Shown in pieces: positions 12,545 through 23,639 of a stretch of 64,000 bases of DNA. The DNA is from Xiphias gladius. Its lineage: Eukaryota; Chordata; Actinopteri; Istiophoriformes; Xiphiidae. The notes under the pieces are model-generated. The model searched no databases. It saw only the letters and a program-made list of their open reading frames with translations, and had not been told where the DNA came from. Numbering within the stretch: position 1 is the first letter of the stretch; every line of letters begins with the position of its first letter. Made by a program: the position numbers and the translations under genes. The stretch spans positions 32,655,501 through 32,719,500 of the forward strand of contig NC_053400.1 of NCBI RefSeq assembly GCF_016859285.1, read 5' to 3'.

Positions 12545-13040
12545 TGCAGCCATGCTAGCAGCTCCGCAAGGCTGCACTTTGGCGCCGCGGCGCTCGGAGC
12601 TAAGCGCTAACAGGCTGACGTTTAGCTGACGTAGTGTTTACCGTGCTCGCCGTCTTGGTTTAGCATGCTAGCCCGCTAATATTTGCTAATCGGCGCCAGG
12701 CACAAATTCCAGCTGAGCCTGGCGGGAATATCATCAGTTTCTGCAGGTATGTGATCGTGAACCAGAGCACCGGACGATGTACGACGCTGACCTGAGGATG
12801 GCTCCGCACGAGAAGTCATAGGATCACCGGAGTCGTTCGGCTCCATCCTCAGGGAGCCACGATTATCTGAACCCGATTTCATGGCAATACGTCCCACAGT
12901 AGTCCGCGCATTGCACCTAAGGCCCCAAAACCTCAACCCACTGGCAGCGCCAAAACTAACAGCCGGAGGAGGACCAGAGTCAGTAGAGACCTCATCCTCT
13001 GGGGACGATGAATGTCTGGGACAAATTTCATCTAAATCGC
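12545..13040 (+). repeat. Interspersed fish repeat, near full-length forward copy
   Basis: It begins with GCCATGCTAGCAGCTCCGCA, runs through TTTAGCATGCTAGCCCGCTA and GTATGTGATCGTGAACCA, and ends in a CATCCTCTGGGGACGATGAA segment. This order is that of a high-copy teleost repeat I recognise. Reverse copies lie at 7590-7800 and 63,660-63,910. The 134-residue minus-strand frame across it (12,676-13,080) is therefore not taken as a gene. Confidence 0.7.
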
Positions 13041-14001
13041 ATAGTTTCCGCTCTCTGGAAAGAACCTCCCGTCTCCACACAGAGTGGGAGTCGGTGTGTT
13101 CGCGGCCCGGTGACAGTTGTTATCCGCGGGGGTTCGACAGGGGGTCATGAGCACCAGCGGTCGAACCCGCTGTTCAAGTAACGTAACGACGCCGACGTGC
13201 GGGTCCATTTGCACTGTATTAACCTGCGCCGTCGTGCTTGAGCCCCTGCGTCTGTGGCGGCCGTAAATCGAGGAGCGCGAAAGTTTGTTCTGCACTTTGA
13301 ACTATCCTGAGATTTGCCGTAGGAACAAGGTTGAAGCTCTATGCTCGACCCCGTGAAGAAGGTTCGGTTGCAAAAAAACTTCATCGTGCTTTTTGATTAC
13401 TCCCGTTCAACAGTCTCATCTTCCACCTGCTGTGGACAGCGTGGACGAATCATTTGCTCGTGTCCCTGTCTTGTCCACAACTGGGGCTTAAAAAAGAAAA
13501 AGAAAAGGAAAGAAAAGCAGAGAAAGAGCCTCGGAGAAATGTCCCGTCGGGCAGGCAGCCCGGGCCGGTCTCACCGCTGAGGCTCGACCAGGTGATCGGC
13601 AGGTGACACGAGCGTGCGCGTAACATTCCCGCCGCGTAACGCGCAGCACGCCGAGGGCGTGTCCGATCCCACGCGGGATAGCCCTGCCCTCAGCAGTGAA
13701 CTGGAACGACGTGAGAGCGGCAGATCGAACCGATTTGTTATGTAACGTGCCGAGTGTTCAGACCCCTTCACTTTCTGCACATTTTGTCATGTTGCTGCCT
13801 GAAATCGATTTTTTTTTTTCCCCCTCCTCATTGGTCTACACTCAGTGCCCCACAGCGACCAAGCAAAAACCGGCTTTTGGGATTTTCTGCAAAGGAAAAA
13901 CTGAAATATCACATTGACCCATTGTACCACTGAGACGGGCCTTTTTCCCCCCCTCAAAATATCCTCATTATATTATATTAGAAACGTTATGTTTCCCCTC
14001 A

Positions 14002-14004
<3 letters not shown>
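13041..14004. other. Intergenic DNA upstream of nqo1, no gene seen
   Basis: Only short frames without recognisable domains. There is a purine tract near 13,490-13,530. Confidence 0.5.

Positions 14005-14053
<49 letters not shown>
14005..14053 (+). repeat. (GT)n microsatellite upstream of nqo1
   Basis: An uninterrupted GT run of about 24 units, roughly 390 bp upstream of the nqo1 TATA-like box. It is paired with a (CA)n run at 14,263-14,294. Confidence 0.98.
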
Positions 14054-14055
<2 letters not shown>

Positions 14056-14094
14056 GGGTGGGGGTGGCGACAGGCGACATGAAACACGGGGACC

Positions 14095-14103
14095 TGACTT
14101 CGC
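14095..14103 (+). promoter_or_regulatory. Antioxidant-response-element-like site upstream of nqo1
   Basis: TGACTTCGC fits the ARE core TGACnnnGC bound by Nrf2-small Maf dimers, the known regulator of vertebrate NQO1. It lies about 345 bp upstream of the TATA-like box. The preceding bases do not match the extended ARE, so this is a candidate, not a proven site. Confidence 0.45.
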
Positions 14104-14261
14104 TCAACCGACGCCTCCCTCCGCTTTTCCCCTAACGAGGTGAAATTAAGTCGGATTAAAGCGTTTATCAGGCCACATGACCCCGGATAATCCCATGAAA
14201 GTGACCCAAACATTCTTTTCCAGGCCACATGAAACCAATCTTATTCGATCCCACAGCCCGA

Positions 14262-14262
<1 letters not shown>

Positions 14263-14294
<32 letters not shown>
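14263..14294 (+). repeat. (CA)n microsatellite in the nqo1 promoter
   Basis: About 16 CA units, complementary to the (GT)n run about 210 bp upstream. Confidence 0.98.
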
Positions 14295-14296
<2 letters not shown>

Positions 14297-14440
14297 CTCC
14301 CTTTCAAAAGCCTGGCCTAAACCGGTCCTGCGGTTTGCCCCCCCCCGCCCGAGTGTGTGGCTGTGACTTTCGGTCGCATTTGCTCCATCTGATATCAGAT
14401 CTAAACATGATTCTCACGCAAAGAAGGAAGCCACAGGGTC

Positions 14441-14448
14441 TATAAGAG
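14441..14448 (+). promoter_or_regulatory. TATA-like box of nqo1
   Basis: TATAAGAG sits 57 bp before the ATG. Transcription starting about 30 bp downstream would give a 5' UTR of roughly 25-30 nt. Confidence 0.55.
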
Positions 14449-14497
14449 CCGCCGGGAACCAGGTCCAAGGTGCAGACGGATCCGGCAGACACGCAGC

Positions 14498-15696
14498 ATG
14501 GGTGAGTCTCCGCCGATTTACTGCCCTCGCGTCGCTGGAAAACCGCGCGGCGCTCGCTCTGCACCAGCCCAAGTCCGGGCAGGTTTTACGCGCACACACA
14601 CACGTCGCTGGTAAACAAATACAACAGCCGTCGGATTATGTGGATCGAGGTTACAACGTGGTTTTTAAACGGTGCCCGTCTGTGCTACACCCTCTTCATA
14701 CCCCCGCCGGGAGCCGGTCATCAGTGTCGAAGGTGTTTAACAGGCTGCGGAGCTTCCAGGTGTGTTGGGACTCGACAACTTGATAAGCGCGATGCGCTCA
14801 CGAATCTCGTTATTAATCATATTAAGTCAACTGACTGAGACACTTGACCCGTTTGGCCCCTTGTGAGCTGCGTATCGACCGTGGGCGAGCAGCTGGCGAC
14901 ACACCGCGACGCAGGTGCAGGCAAAGTGAAACGCGTCCACAACGATATCAAACGCGTCTCCTGCTGCGGATTATGTTACAGTGCACTTCGGTTGAGGTGA
15001 GGCGTCACCTTTTTGTCTGTAAGCACGCATCGGATCCGTGGACCACTCGACTCCCTGGGGCCTTTATTGTGACCCCCCCCCCCAGCATTTATAAGCAGTA
15101 TAGGAACATTGAACAAGGGCCGTATGACGCTGTGCGTCTTCAGGGGAGAAATTATAATCGTTGACAGTTGCTGTGCAGACACTCCGGACGAACCGCGGCC
15201 CGAGTTAGACCTTAGCGGAGGCGGAGGTGGGTGCGGCTCAGCAGGTAGAGCCGGTTGCCGGATTGTTCAGTGGTTCAGCCCCCCCCCCTCCAGAAACAAA
15301 AAAAAAACAAAACAAAAAACACAAGAAGAGGCCAGGGGTCGTTTGTGCAGCAGCTAGTTACCTGTCAACGGAACGAACCTCCAACCTGAGTTTGATCTAA
15401 TTCTTCATAAAACACCTTCATTTCTCGACTTTTCTCATTTTTTTTCAGGCCGCGAGTCAGGAGGCCTCGTCTCATAAAAACCTGTTAAGTCTCGGTCAGC
15501 GGCAGGTCACAGCGGCGGACACGCAGACCGCAGGCGGGCGGGGAAACGTCGTCGGTCCGAAGTGCGTTACTCAATCCCCAAACAATACCCGTCTAGAAAA
15601 ACCTGCTGAGGATCCGGGGAGTTCACTTGTCTCCCGTTTTTTGTCTTCTGACTCGAGGAACATTCAGATCATAGTTTCTCCTCCTCGCACACACAC

Positions 15697-15756
<60 letters not shown>

Positions 15757-16802
15757 CACTTAGTCCACCGACCACACCTTTCATTTGTATCACAATCCGG
15801 ATTAACTGCGCCTCGTACCGTCACAACAGGCACCTGCTCCGCCGCAGCGCACCAGGCCCGGGACGATGCAGCGCTGCCGGCGCCTCGTCCGACGTGAGCG
15901 TCTCGGGTGGACCCCCCTCGCGGTCTGCCCAGCGGTGGCGGAAGGATTCACGTCCTTCGCGTGCTCGCTTTTCGTCGATCAGTCGATCGATTGTTTGGCT
16001 TGGAACATTTACCCAGAGCTCCGAAGTGACAGTCCGTCACAGTCCCCGTTTGGTCAAAACCTCAAAACCCCAAATCCGAGAAGCCGGAACCGTGAAATGT
16101 TTGACATTTTTACGTGAAAATACTCGATTATCAAAAGAGCCGCCAAGGAATTTTCGGGGGCGGGCGTGCAGCTTTCGCGGAGCAGGAGTTATTTCCACAC
16201 GCTTCGTTCGTGGCTGTGATGAAAACAAGAGATTGTTCATCGGTGTCCCTCCTCGGACGATGCCCTAACATTTTGGACATTTTGGACAAACCTTCACACC
16301 TCTGGCGACGCCTTCGCTTGTCCCCCGGCGGGGTGTCCCGTGCCAAACACCCGGGAAACTTGTCCAGCAGCCTCGGCTGAGCTTGGTGTCCGGTGGCGTG
16401 CCTCGCGCACGGCCTCGTAGAGCTGCCGGACCGGCCGCGGACTCTTAGCCTCGGTTAAGCTTGGATTAAAGCGGTTGGCCTCAGCTTCTAGACCCTTTAT
16501 GGGGGCCCACTTATCAGAAAGTGGCCGTGGACGACTACAGCGCGTTTCCTCGCTGTTGACTCCTGCAAACACAAGTGTTCTTTTAGAAGTCCGGATCCAT
16601 TTTGTATTGTTTGTCTGCCTCCGTGGGTGTGTGTGTGTGCTCGTGTCACTCGTGTCGAGGGGCCAATTTACGGTCACATTGCGGGACCTGACCTCTTCCT
16701 GGGGACGTAAACCGACCCCGACGCCGCCACTTATGTAAATCATTCCACCCTGGAGCGGAGGCTTGGTTTAAGGTTAGGGTCGGTGTCCCCTGAAAGTGAT
16801 GG

Positions 16803-16850
<48 letters not shown>

Positions 16851-19800
16851 CTCAGAAGACGGCTCTGATCGTGTACGCCCACCAGAGCCCGGGCTCCTTC
16901 AACGCGGCGGTCCGCGACGTGGCAGTTCGGGAGCTGACGGAGCAGGGATACCGGGTCGTCGTGTCCGACCTGTACGCCATGAACTTCCGGGCCAGCGCCA
17001 CACAGGACGACATCATCGGTGACGCCTCCCTCTCTGTTCAGTAACAAATAGCGAACGCGGGTCCCGATCGACCCGTGACAGTCGGGGACGTGGGATTCAT
17101 GCACAGCTGGATGTTGGGGTCACGCCGTTCTCTGTTACTCAATCCGAGGACAGAGCTGGTGTTATTCTGTGTGTTTCCCTTACTGTCAGCTGTGTGTGTG
17201 TTGTCACCTGCTCCAAGACCATTGGTTCATTCTGAAGACGTAAATCTTCAAAAGGAAGAAATGGTGCACGTGTTGGGGAGAGTTTTGTGTGTGTGTGGGG
17301 GGGGGGGGCTGAACAACAGTGGAGCCCCGTGGCTCAGGACAGCACACGTCAGAGGGATGCAGTCAGCGTGGGTTTCCACGGGATTCGTAGACGATAAGAA
17401 AAACACAGACGATCCCCGGATGTGTCCCCTAAGTTCTGACAGTGTGTCGTGTCCAGGTGATCTGAAGAACCCGGAGCTTTTCCAGTACGGAGAGGAGACC
17501 ATGCACGCCTGGATGGACGGCCGCCTCAGTGACGACATCGTGGCCGAGCAGCGCAAAGTGGAGGAGGCCGAGCTCGTCATCTTCCAGGTCAGAGGTCACT
17601 CACTCCCCCCGGTTTGCCCCGCGTGCTGCGTCGGCCGCCGGAGTCCGTTCATCTCCCACGGCGCTGACAGACGGTGGAAGTCGGCTGACCTTGGCTTCCA
17701 TCAGCCGGTCTCATTTCAGTGTTTCTTAGTTTGTGTTCTTACGCAACGTGAACACACGTTAAACCACTGTTTGTTCTTTAGTGTCGTCATTCACACAAGA
17801 TCCCACCTCCACGTCCAGTCCAGTCTCTTCTAAACCTCAGAATCAGACCAGACCTCGTATGATTGTGAATCCCTTTTTTTGACGTAACCAGACCAGACCA
17901 CTGCTTTCAAGCCGGTTTCTCGGTGCAGACAACCTGGGGGAACTATGTCCTCCACCGGCTGTTTTTGATTTTTTCATTTGTTTTCATGAAAGGTTTTCCC
18001 AACGGCGTTTGCTCTGTATAGTCACGTTCATACTTTGCAACGGAGAAACAATATTCGGTATCTTTCTTTATTGTCAACAAATTCCATGAAAAGACCCAAA
18101 CCGACAGTGAGATGTGGATTCATCCGCTGCTGAAAATAGTCCCCAGTAAATGCACCATGGCCTCCGGGTTGTTTGATAAAAGCTACAGTGTCCGGCGAAG
18201 GAAATTACTGAGACTTTTTTGAAAATGAAACTGTGTATTTATGAGCTGCTTCAGCTTCAGAAGGAACCGGTCGGCTCGGAGCTGGAAGCCACAGACGGGG
18301 CAGGGAAGTAAGAGGCGTTGGTGGATGGACCAACGCGTTGCTGGTTTTGGTCTTTTCATTACATTTGTTAACTGTTATATCGCCAGACTTGTCCTTTAAG
18401 CTTAAAGTAAATCTACAGTGATTGGTGTCAGTGATGTGGAGTAAACCACCTACAAACCAGCGTCAGAGGCCTTTTTCACAGCGGACCATTTGACATGTCA
18501 CAGCAGGGAGAGCACAGGTGCAAATAATCAAACGAACGGTGGTTGAATTCTGCCCATCGGTTTCAGTTTCAGGCTCCTCGCTGTCGCACCTTACCGGGAC
18601 ACCGGGACACCGGGACCGAACGAAACCGTCGTCAGTGTTGCCGGTAACACCCGTGCTTTTCCTGCTGGGACGAGTCAAAGCGTCCGAGCCGCGAGGCAAG
18701 GTGTGTGTGTGAGGCTGAACGAACGGGTTTGTCGGGTGCCGCAGTTCCCACCCGCGGGCCCGATTACGATGCAGCTTGCCCGATGGACCGCACGGGAGAT
18801 GGACTAACACGTCGCTGGTCTTGGTCTCCTCCTGGGACACCAGCCGTGTCCTTTACGCTTGGGTAGATCTACTGGTCCCCCCCCCCGGGATCCCATCTCA
18901 AACCCTAAATCCCCCTTTTCATTTTGACGTCACAGTAGGAAAAGTACAGGTGTGATGTAAAAACAATTTGGACACAACACACGCGCGCAACAGCCCAAAA
19001 CGAAAAGGGACACGTGTCCAAAACAAAGGGCAGATAGAAAATATATAGACATGCATGTGACGTGAACGGTTGTGTGTCTGCCTGCAGTTCCCTCTGTACT
19101 GGTTCAGTGTGCCGGCCATCATGAAGGGCTGGATGGACAGGGTGCTGACGCAAGGCTTCGCTTTCTCCCTGGAGAAGATGTACAATAACGGGATTTTCAA
19201 GGTCAGTATCGGGTAGACGGCGTGTGTTCAACCGGCGGAGTGGGTACACGATGATCCTCAGAGCAAAACGTTCCTGTCCGCCAGACGTCTTCGGTCTCCC
19301 GCCCTCCCTCCCGCGGCTCGGTTCGTTTTTCATACTAAACTAGAAAAGACGAGAGTCCCCCCCCCCCCCGAGAGTCCGGTGTATCCGTCGGTGAGACCCG
19401 GTCACCTCTGCCAGACCCTCTCGGTGGGGTCTAAACAGGTCCGATGTCTTCATTGGATTTTGTTCCTCCCTGGGTCAGACTTTAACATATTTGAAACGAT
19501 TCTTCGTTTTTAAAAGGAGGATTCACGGTACCGACGTGTCGCGAAAGGGGCCTCACGATATATGTGATGATACGATTAGAGTCACGACAGATTCACGATT
19601 CGGTTTGATACAACGTGATCAAAAACTTCACCGTCACATTCATCTTAAAAACAAGAAAAAAAAGAAAGTGTGAGCCATGGAAACACCTCAAAGCGCCGAA
19701 GCCTCACCCGCTCTTCCCCGCGCCGAAGCGGGGAACCAGCCGGGCTGATGTACCGGCCGGAGTCGGCCCTGTTGCCGGTCAGTGGCAGGAACCCGCAGCG

Positions 19801-21331
19801 CGGAGATGCCAAAGAGGCTCCGGGGGTCGTTTAGAGACGGCGTCGTCCGACCGGAGGACACCGGCAAGTTTGGCTTTACCCTGCAAAATGTCCCGCCCGC
19901 CGTGTGTCTGGCTCACAACCCGCGGGGGGGAGTCACCGTGGTACTTGTACTTTATTCAAGTATTTCAGTTTTGTGCTACTATAAACTCCCGACCCCCTAC
20001 TCCATCTCAGAGGGAAACACTATCCTTCCTACTCGACTACGTTTGCAGTATTTTATCATTTTAGTGACTAAAATTATTATTAATACAAAATATATTCAAC
20101 AAAGACATTTGGATGTATTGTTATAGATTTAGCTTCCCAGCAGTATATAAAGTAGTTAAAGCGATGCACACGTTAATGTATCAATAGTTATAATCCAATT
20201 ATATAATATAAATGATCACCAAACGGTCCATTCTGCATAAGGAGCACTTTTCCTTTTGATACTTCAGGTTTATTTTGATGCCAACACTTCTGTACTTTTT
20301 ATTCAGGTCAAATTTTGAATAACTTTTTCTTGTATTTTTCTACAATGTGTTGTGTTGCTGCTTTAACCTGAGTCGAAGGCCTGAATACTTCCTCCGCCAC
20401 TGGTCACAGTTAAAAAAAACAAAACACATATAGTCCCAAATGTGGGATCATTTCCGGGAGCAGATTTCGGTGGTTCCTCTCATCAGTCTGCGTGATTACT
20501 GCATTTTTTTTTTCTTTCCGTGAAGGATAAGAAAGCGATGTTGTCCTTGACGACCGGAGCGACGCAGACTATGTTCCAGCCTGATGGAATCAACGGAGAC
20601 ATCAACATCACACTGTGGCCTCTACAGGTATTCATCCAACTTCCAAAAGACGAAAAGGAAAAAGAAATTGCACTCGGGTGAAAGATAAAAGTAAAAATCC
20701 TTCACTTTTACTCAGAATAAAAGCAATTTGTCAAACACCTTTTGACTTAATAATGCTCCTAAATGAGGTCTGTAACAGGAAGTTGTAGTACAGGCAGTGA
20801 GAGGAGTTCCTCCGGGACTGCTCTTGGTCCCAGGTTCGATTCCGGCTGGCCTGTCTTGCATGTTATACCTCTCCCTCCTGATGTTCCCCGTCTGTATCTC
20901 CACTGTAAAAACCATCTCGTGAAGCCAAAACACCAAAACCTGTCTCCCTCTTGTTTTCTTTTGTTTCTTTTTTTTTCTTGTCCCGTGTCTTTCAGAATGG
21001 CACTCTGCACTTCTGCGGGTTTCAGGTCCTTGCTCCTCAGATATTCTGGAGTCCGGCTCACTGCCCCCCCGCGGCGCGAGCGGCAATGCTAGAAGGGTGG
21101 GGGGCCCGGCTAAAAGGACTGCCGGCGGAAAAGCCTTTGACGTTTGCCCCCTGTGAGCTGTTCGACCTCAGCTTTCAGGGGGGGTTCTTGCTCTGGCCCG
21201 GAGTGAGGGAGGAGCGAGAGTCGCGGCCCTACGGCATCACCACGGGACACCACCTGGGAAAGCCGCTGCCGCCTGACAACCAGACCAAAGCTCAGCCCGC
21301 AGATGAAAATAAACCGGACTGCAGGAACTAG
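14498..21331 (+). CDS. nqo1: NAD(P)H:quinone oxidoreductase 1 (six exons, 284 aa)
   Basis: Coding exons: 14,498-14,501, 16,851-17,018, 17,457-17,587, 19,088-19,201, 20,526-20,627 and 20,996-21,331. All junctions are GT-AG, keep frame and total 855 nt. The product is a cytosolic FAD homodimer that reduces quinones by two electrons (established for the family). Visible features: flavodoxin-like start with ALIVYAH and SFN, SDLYAMNF, FPLYWF (W106, F107), the TTG loop, LHFCGFQVLAPQ and HHLGKPLPPDNQ. The last exon carries the C-terminal domain that NQO2 lacks, plus a tail about 10 residues longer than in human NQO1 (274 aa). From memory of human NQO1, Y126, Y128, Y155 and H161 are replaced by F127, L129, F156 and N162 here (numbering with Met), partly as in NQO2. 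Exon 1 encodes only Met plus one base. The exon 2 acceptor abuts (GT)20. An ARE-like site and TATA box lie upstream. A teleost nqo1 paralogue rather than the sole orthologue is possible. Confidence 0.95.
15205..15300 (+). mobile_element. tRNA-derived SINE fragment in nqo1 intron 1
   Basis: GTGCGGCTCAGCAGGTAGAGC followed by a decayed GTGGTTCAGCCCC resembles the A- and B-box region of fish tRNA-derived SINEs, then runs into a C run and an A-rich tail. It is degraded and short. Confidence 0.4.
15688..15752 (+). repeat. (CA)n microsatellite in nqo1 intron 1
   Basis: About 32 CA units with one GCAC interruption near 15,701. The RNA would be complementary to the (GU)20 run at the end of the same intron. 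Confidence 0.98.
16807..16846 (+). repeat. (GT)20 microsatellite abutting the nqo1 exon 2 acceptor
   Basis: Twenty uninterrupted GT units followed directly by GCAG and exon 2. No pyrimidine tract separates the repeat from the splice site. Confidence 0.98.
18030..18440 (+). repeat. Probable interspersed fish repeat in nqo1 intron 3
   Basis: Segments such as AATAGTCCCCAGTAAATGCA and ATCTACAGTGATTGGTGTCA belong to a repeat I recognise from teleost genomic sequence. A shorter related piece may lie at 18,780-18,870. No protein or terminal repeats were seen. Confidence 0.35.
19935..20402 (-). mobile_element. MITE with CAGTGGTGGAA-type ends (reverse copy) in nqo1 intron 4
   Basis: It ends with ATACTTCCTCCGCCACTGG, a decayed reverse complement of the CAGTGGTGGAAGAAGTA terminus. 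Inside are the repeated AAGTA/TACTT steps and the AGTATATAAAGTAGTTAAAG block of a non-autonomous element family present many times in this window. The TIR style suggests a hAT-like origin, which is inference. Confidence 0.65.
20785..20940 (+). mobile_element. tRNA-derived SINE in nqo1 intron 5
   Basis: CCCAGGTTCGATTCCGGCTGG (B-box-like) is followed by CTGTCTTGCATGTTATACCTC and TCTCCACTGTAA, the body of a SINE family common in teleosts. The A-box end is decayed. Confidence 0.65.
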
Positions 21332-21428
21332 GACCGTCTGTGTCTTTAAACCCATCTGTATTTGTTAGAAGATCATTTTAATAGCAGAGTATGTGATTTT
21401 ATAAATGCTTTATGTTTGCTGAAGCTGA

Positions 21429-21434
21429 AATAAA
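21429..21434 (+). terminator. Polyadenylation signal of nqo1
   Basis: AATAAA lies 98 nt after the nqo1 stop codon, giving a short 3' UTR. Confidence 0.8.
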
Positions 21435-21544
21435 ACCATTGAAATAACAATGACTTTAACTTATTTTTATTTAAGCGAAGACATATATTCTTAACTCTCA
21501 TATTCGCGGCCGTACTGAGGCTCGGGGCTAAACTATATCAGTGG

Positions 21545-21736
21545 CAGTGGTGGAGACTAACGTTTACTCAGGCGCTTAAGCAAAATTTCGAGGTATTTGT
21601 ACTTAAAATGAATAAACATCTGCAGTCCAGTTGACTTCATTTGGCCGATAATACTCTTGTACTTTTACTCAACTAAAAGTTTGAATGCTGGTCATATTTT
21701 CACGGTCAAGACTGTAATTTCCTCTTCTACCACTGG
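21545..21736. mobile_element. Short MITE with CAGTGGTGG/CCACTG ends
   Basis: It starts CAGTGGTGGAGA and ends TCTTCTACCACTGG as imperfect inverted repeats, with TACTT/AAGTA steps between. It is a shortened copy of the family at 19,935-20,402. Confidence 0.7.
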
Positions 21737-21759
21737 AGGAAAGACTTTTAACTATTGTT

Positions 21760-21965
21760 ATATTTGTCTGTTCTGTACATCCGACGTCCATCGCTCTCTC
21801 TGCTCCCCTGAGGTTTCTTTCTTTTTCCCTTTTTAAAAAAAAAAAAAATCCTTATCAAGGATCTGAGGACCGAGGGCATCGTATGCTGCACAGATTATAA
21901 AGCCCTTTGAGGCAAATTTGTGATTATCAGGCTGTTTCAGTAAAATTGACCTGACTTGATTGGTG
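21760..21965 (+). mobile_element. 3' end of a non-LTR-type fish repeat
   Basis: The order GAGGTTTCTTTCTTTTTCCC, then ATCTGAGGACCGAGGGCATC, then AGATTATAAAGCCCTTTGAGG and a TAAAATTGACCTGACTTGATTG tail matches a common teleost element whose 3' end resembles LINE tails. Confidence 0.65.
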
Positions 21966-23639
21966 CTGAAATTATGTCAATTGCACAATTTGTCAAAATC
22001 AAAGTCAAATGATAATTTAAAATTGTTTTAGGTCATTTATCAAGTAAAAGTTTCAAACTGTCTCCGGTTTCAGATTCTCCAGTGTGAAGATTTGCTGCTT
22101 CTCTGCTGAACGGGCCCTTAAACAAAAAAACTAGCTGTTGGGGTCCGATGAGCCTCCCACCTGCTGTCCCTCCACTCATGTACCCTGTCACCTCCAAGTT
22201 TCCATTAAGACCAGTGGAACCAGTACTACTATGCAGGAATGACATTTAATTTGCGTTAGTTACAATTTCACTGAACACGACCTTATTTAGAAATATGCAT
22301 CATGTGAGCACATTAAGTTAAAAAACAAACATATATATATATATATATAAATGAGTAGAGCTTTTTAAACTAGATTTACACAGCGAGCGCCTCTACAATA
22401 CACGGCCACAAAATGACCTAATGATGCAGGACCTGCCTCCATTGAAACTGAATTTGACTGGCGCCAAGTCCCAAAGAAACCGGCATGTTATCAGATCACC
22501 AACTGACACGAAGCGAAAAGCTTTTAGGGAACCTCAGGCCCAGGGCAGTTGCCTGCTCAGCCCGGTTCAAGGATGAATTAACTTGTTATGGGGGCCCCTG
22601 AACCCCTCCCACCCCTTGTGCTTCGTGTATGTGTGGGCAGTGCAATACCAACACAAAGACCCAACACACAAGCAGTACCCCGGAAATAAGGTTTTTCTCG
22701 TGAGTGTTCTGTGTCAAATTGAGGCAATTTAATTTAACACATCTTATTCAGGAACATGCGCCCAGTTAGCAACCGTGCTACAAACTAAATTGATAGAAAA
22801 GTATCAAAACTAGATTTTGACCCTCTGCAAGACAGGACAGCAGGATTAAGAAATAATGCAGTACCTGCCTTAGTCGATGTAGGGTTGATCGAGCAGCGGA
22901 GGCAAAAAGAAAACCCAACAAAACGAGAGATGTCTTTAAGCTGTTCAACAGTCCCGGTGTGTGTTTGGTTTTGTTTTTTTCTTCTATAGCAGCAGGGTAG
23001 GTGCAGCACACATACAGTGCAGAGCAGCTCGGCCAAAACTGAAGAAAAACTAAACTGAAAAGTAACAACAAAGACGAAAAGAAATGAAGAAAAACGATCA
23101 AAAAAGAGAGCAACTCTGCACCAGGCTATGCCCACGTAAGTTAGGGCCCCCTGGCAGCTGCTGTGGCCGGCTCACGCCAACATGGTCTGAACTCCTGGGA
23201 GAACTCCTCTTTTATAAACAACAGCTCCTCCTACTCCAGGACATAACAATTACAATAATTTCTGCAAAACACATCACAACCATCCTCTTTTAACTCTTAA
23301 CTCTCTTTTAACTGAGCTCTATGACTCTCGAACAAGAAATATTAACAGTCACCTCATACAGAGGCTCTGCCCCCCCCCCGACCCCTGGGGCCCCCCGGCC
23401 CCCCCGGGGCCTGGTCCATCCACGAGTACTACCACAGACCGAAGGTCTATGTGGTACAACACAGTATGGTCGTGTTTATATCCTCCATCCACAGAGCAAG
23501 GAACAGTAGGGTAGGCCCAAACATGACCGGCAGGGTCCCGTGTCACGAAGTTGACTTGTGGAAAGCACAGTTCCACTGTAGAATATCGATATTTAAATAA
23601 TAAAACCTCATTTTCCCATACGCTTCTGTAATAAGACGT
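21966..23639. other. Intergenic DNA between nqo1 and gabarapl2, no gene seen
   Basis: Contains a (TA)9 run near 22,331-22,348 and C-rich tracts near 23,370-23,410. The 111- and 116-residue overlapping minus-strand frames near 22,780-23,130 look like chance hydrophobic read-outs of A-rich DNA. Confidence 0.5.

Noticed and set aside
12676-13080. 134-residue minus-strand frame
   Set aside because: Lies inside a high-copy interspersed repeat (12,545-13,040).
17075-17833. 252-residue open frame through nqo1 introns 2 and 3
   Set aside because: Only the exon 3 part (17,457-17,587) is Nqo1-like. The flanks are intronic read-through, and the exon 2 frame hits a stop at 17,042, so simple retention of intron 2 gives no fused protein.
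20951-21331. An independent gene starting at the internal ATG at 20,951
   Set aside because: The coding part from 20,996 is the last nqo1 exon behind a good acceptor; the 45 nt before it are intron.
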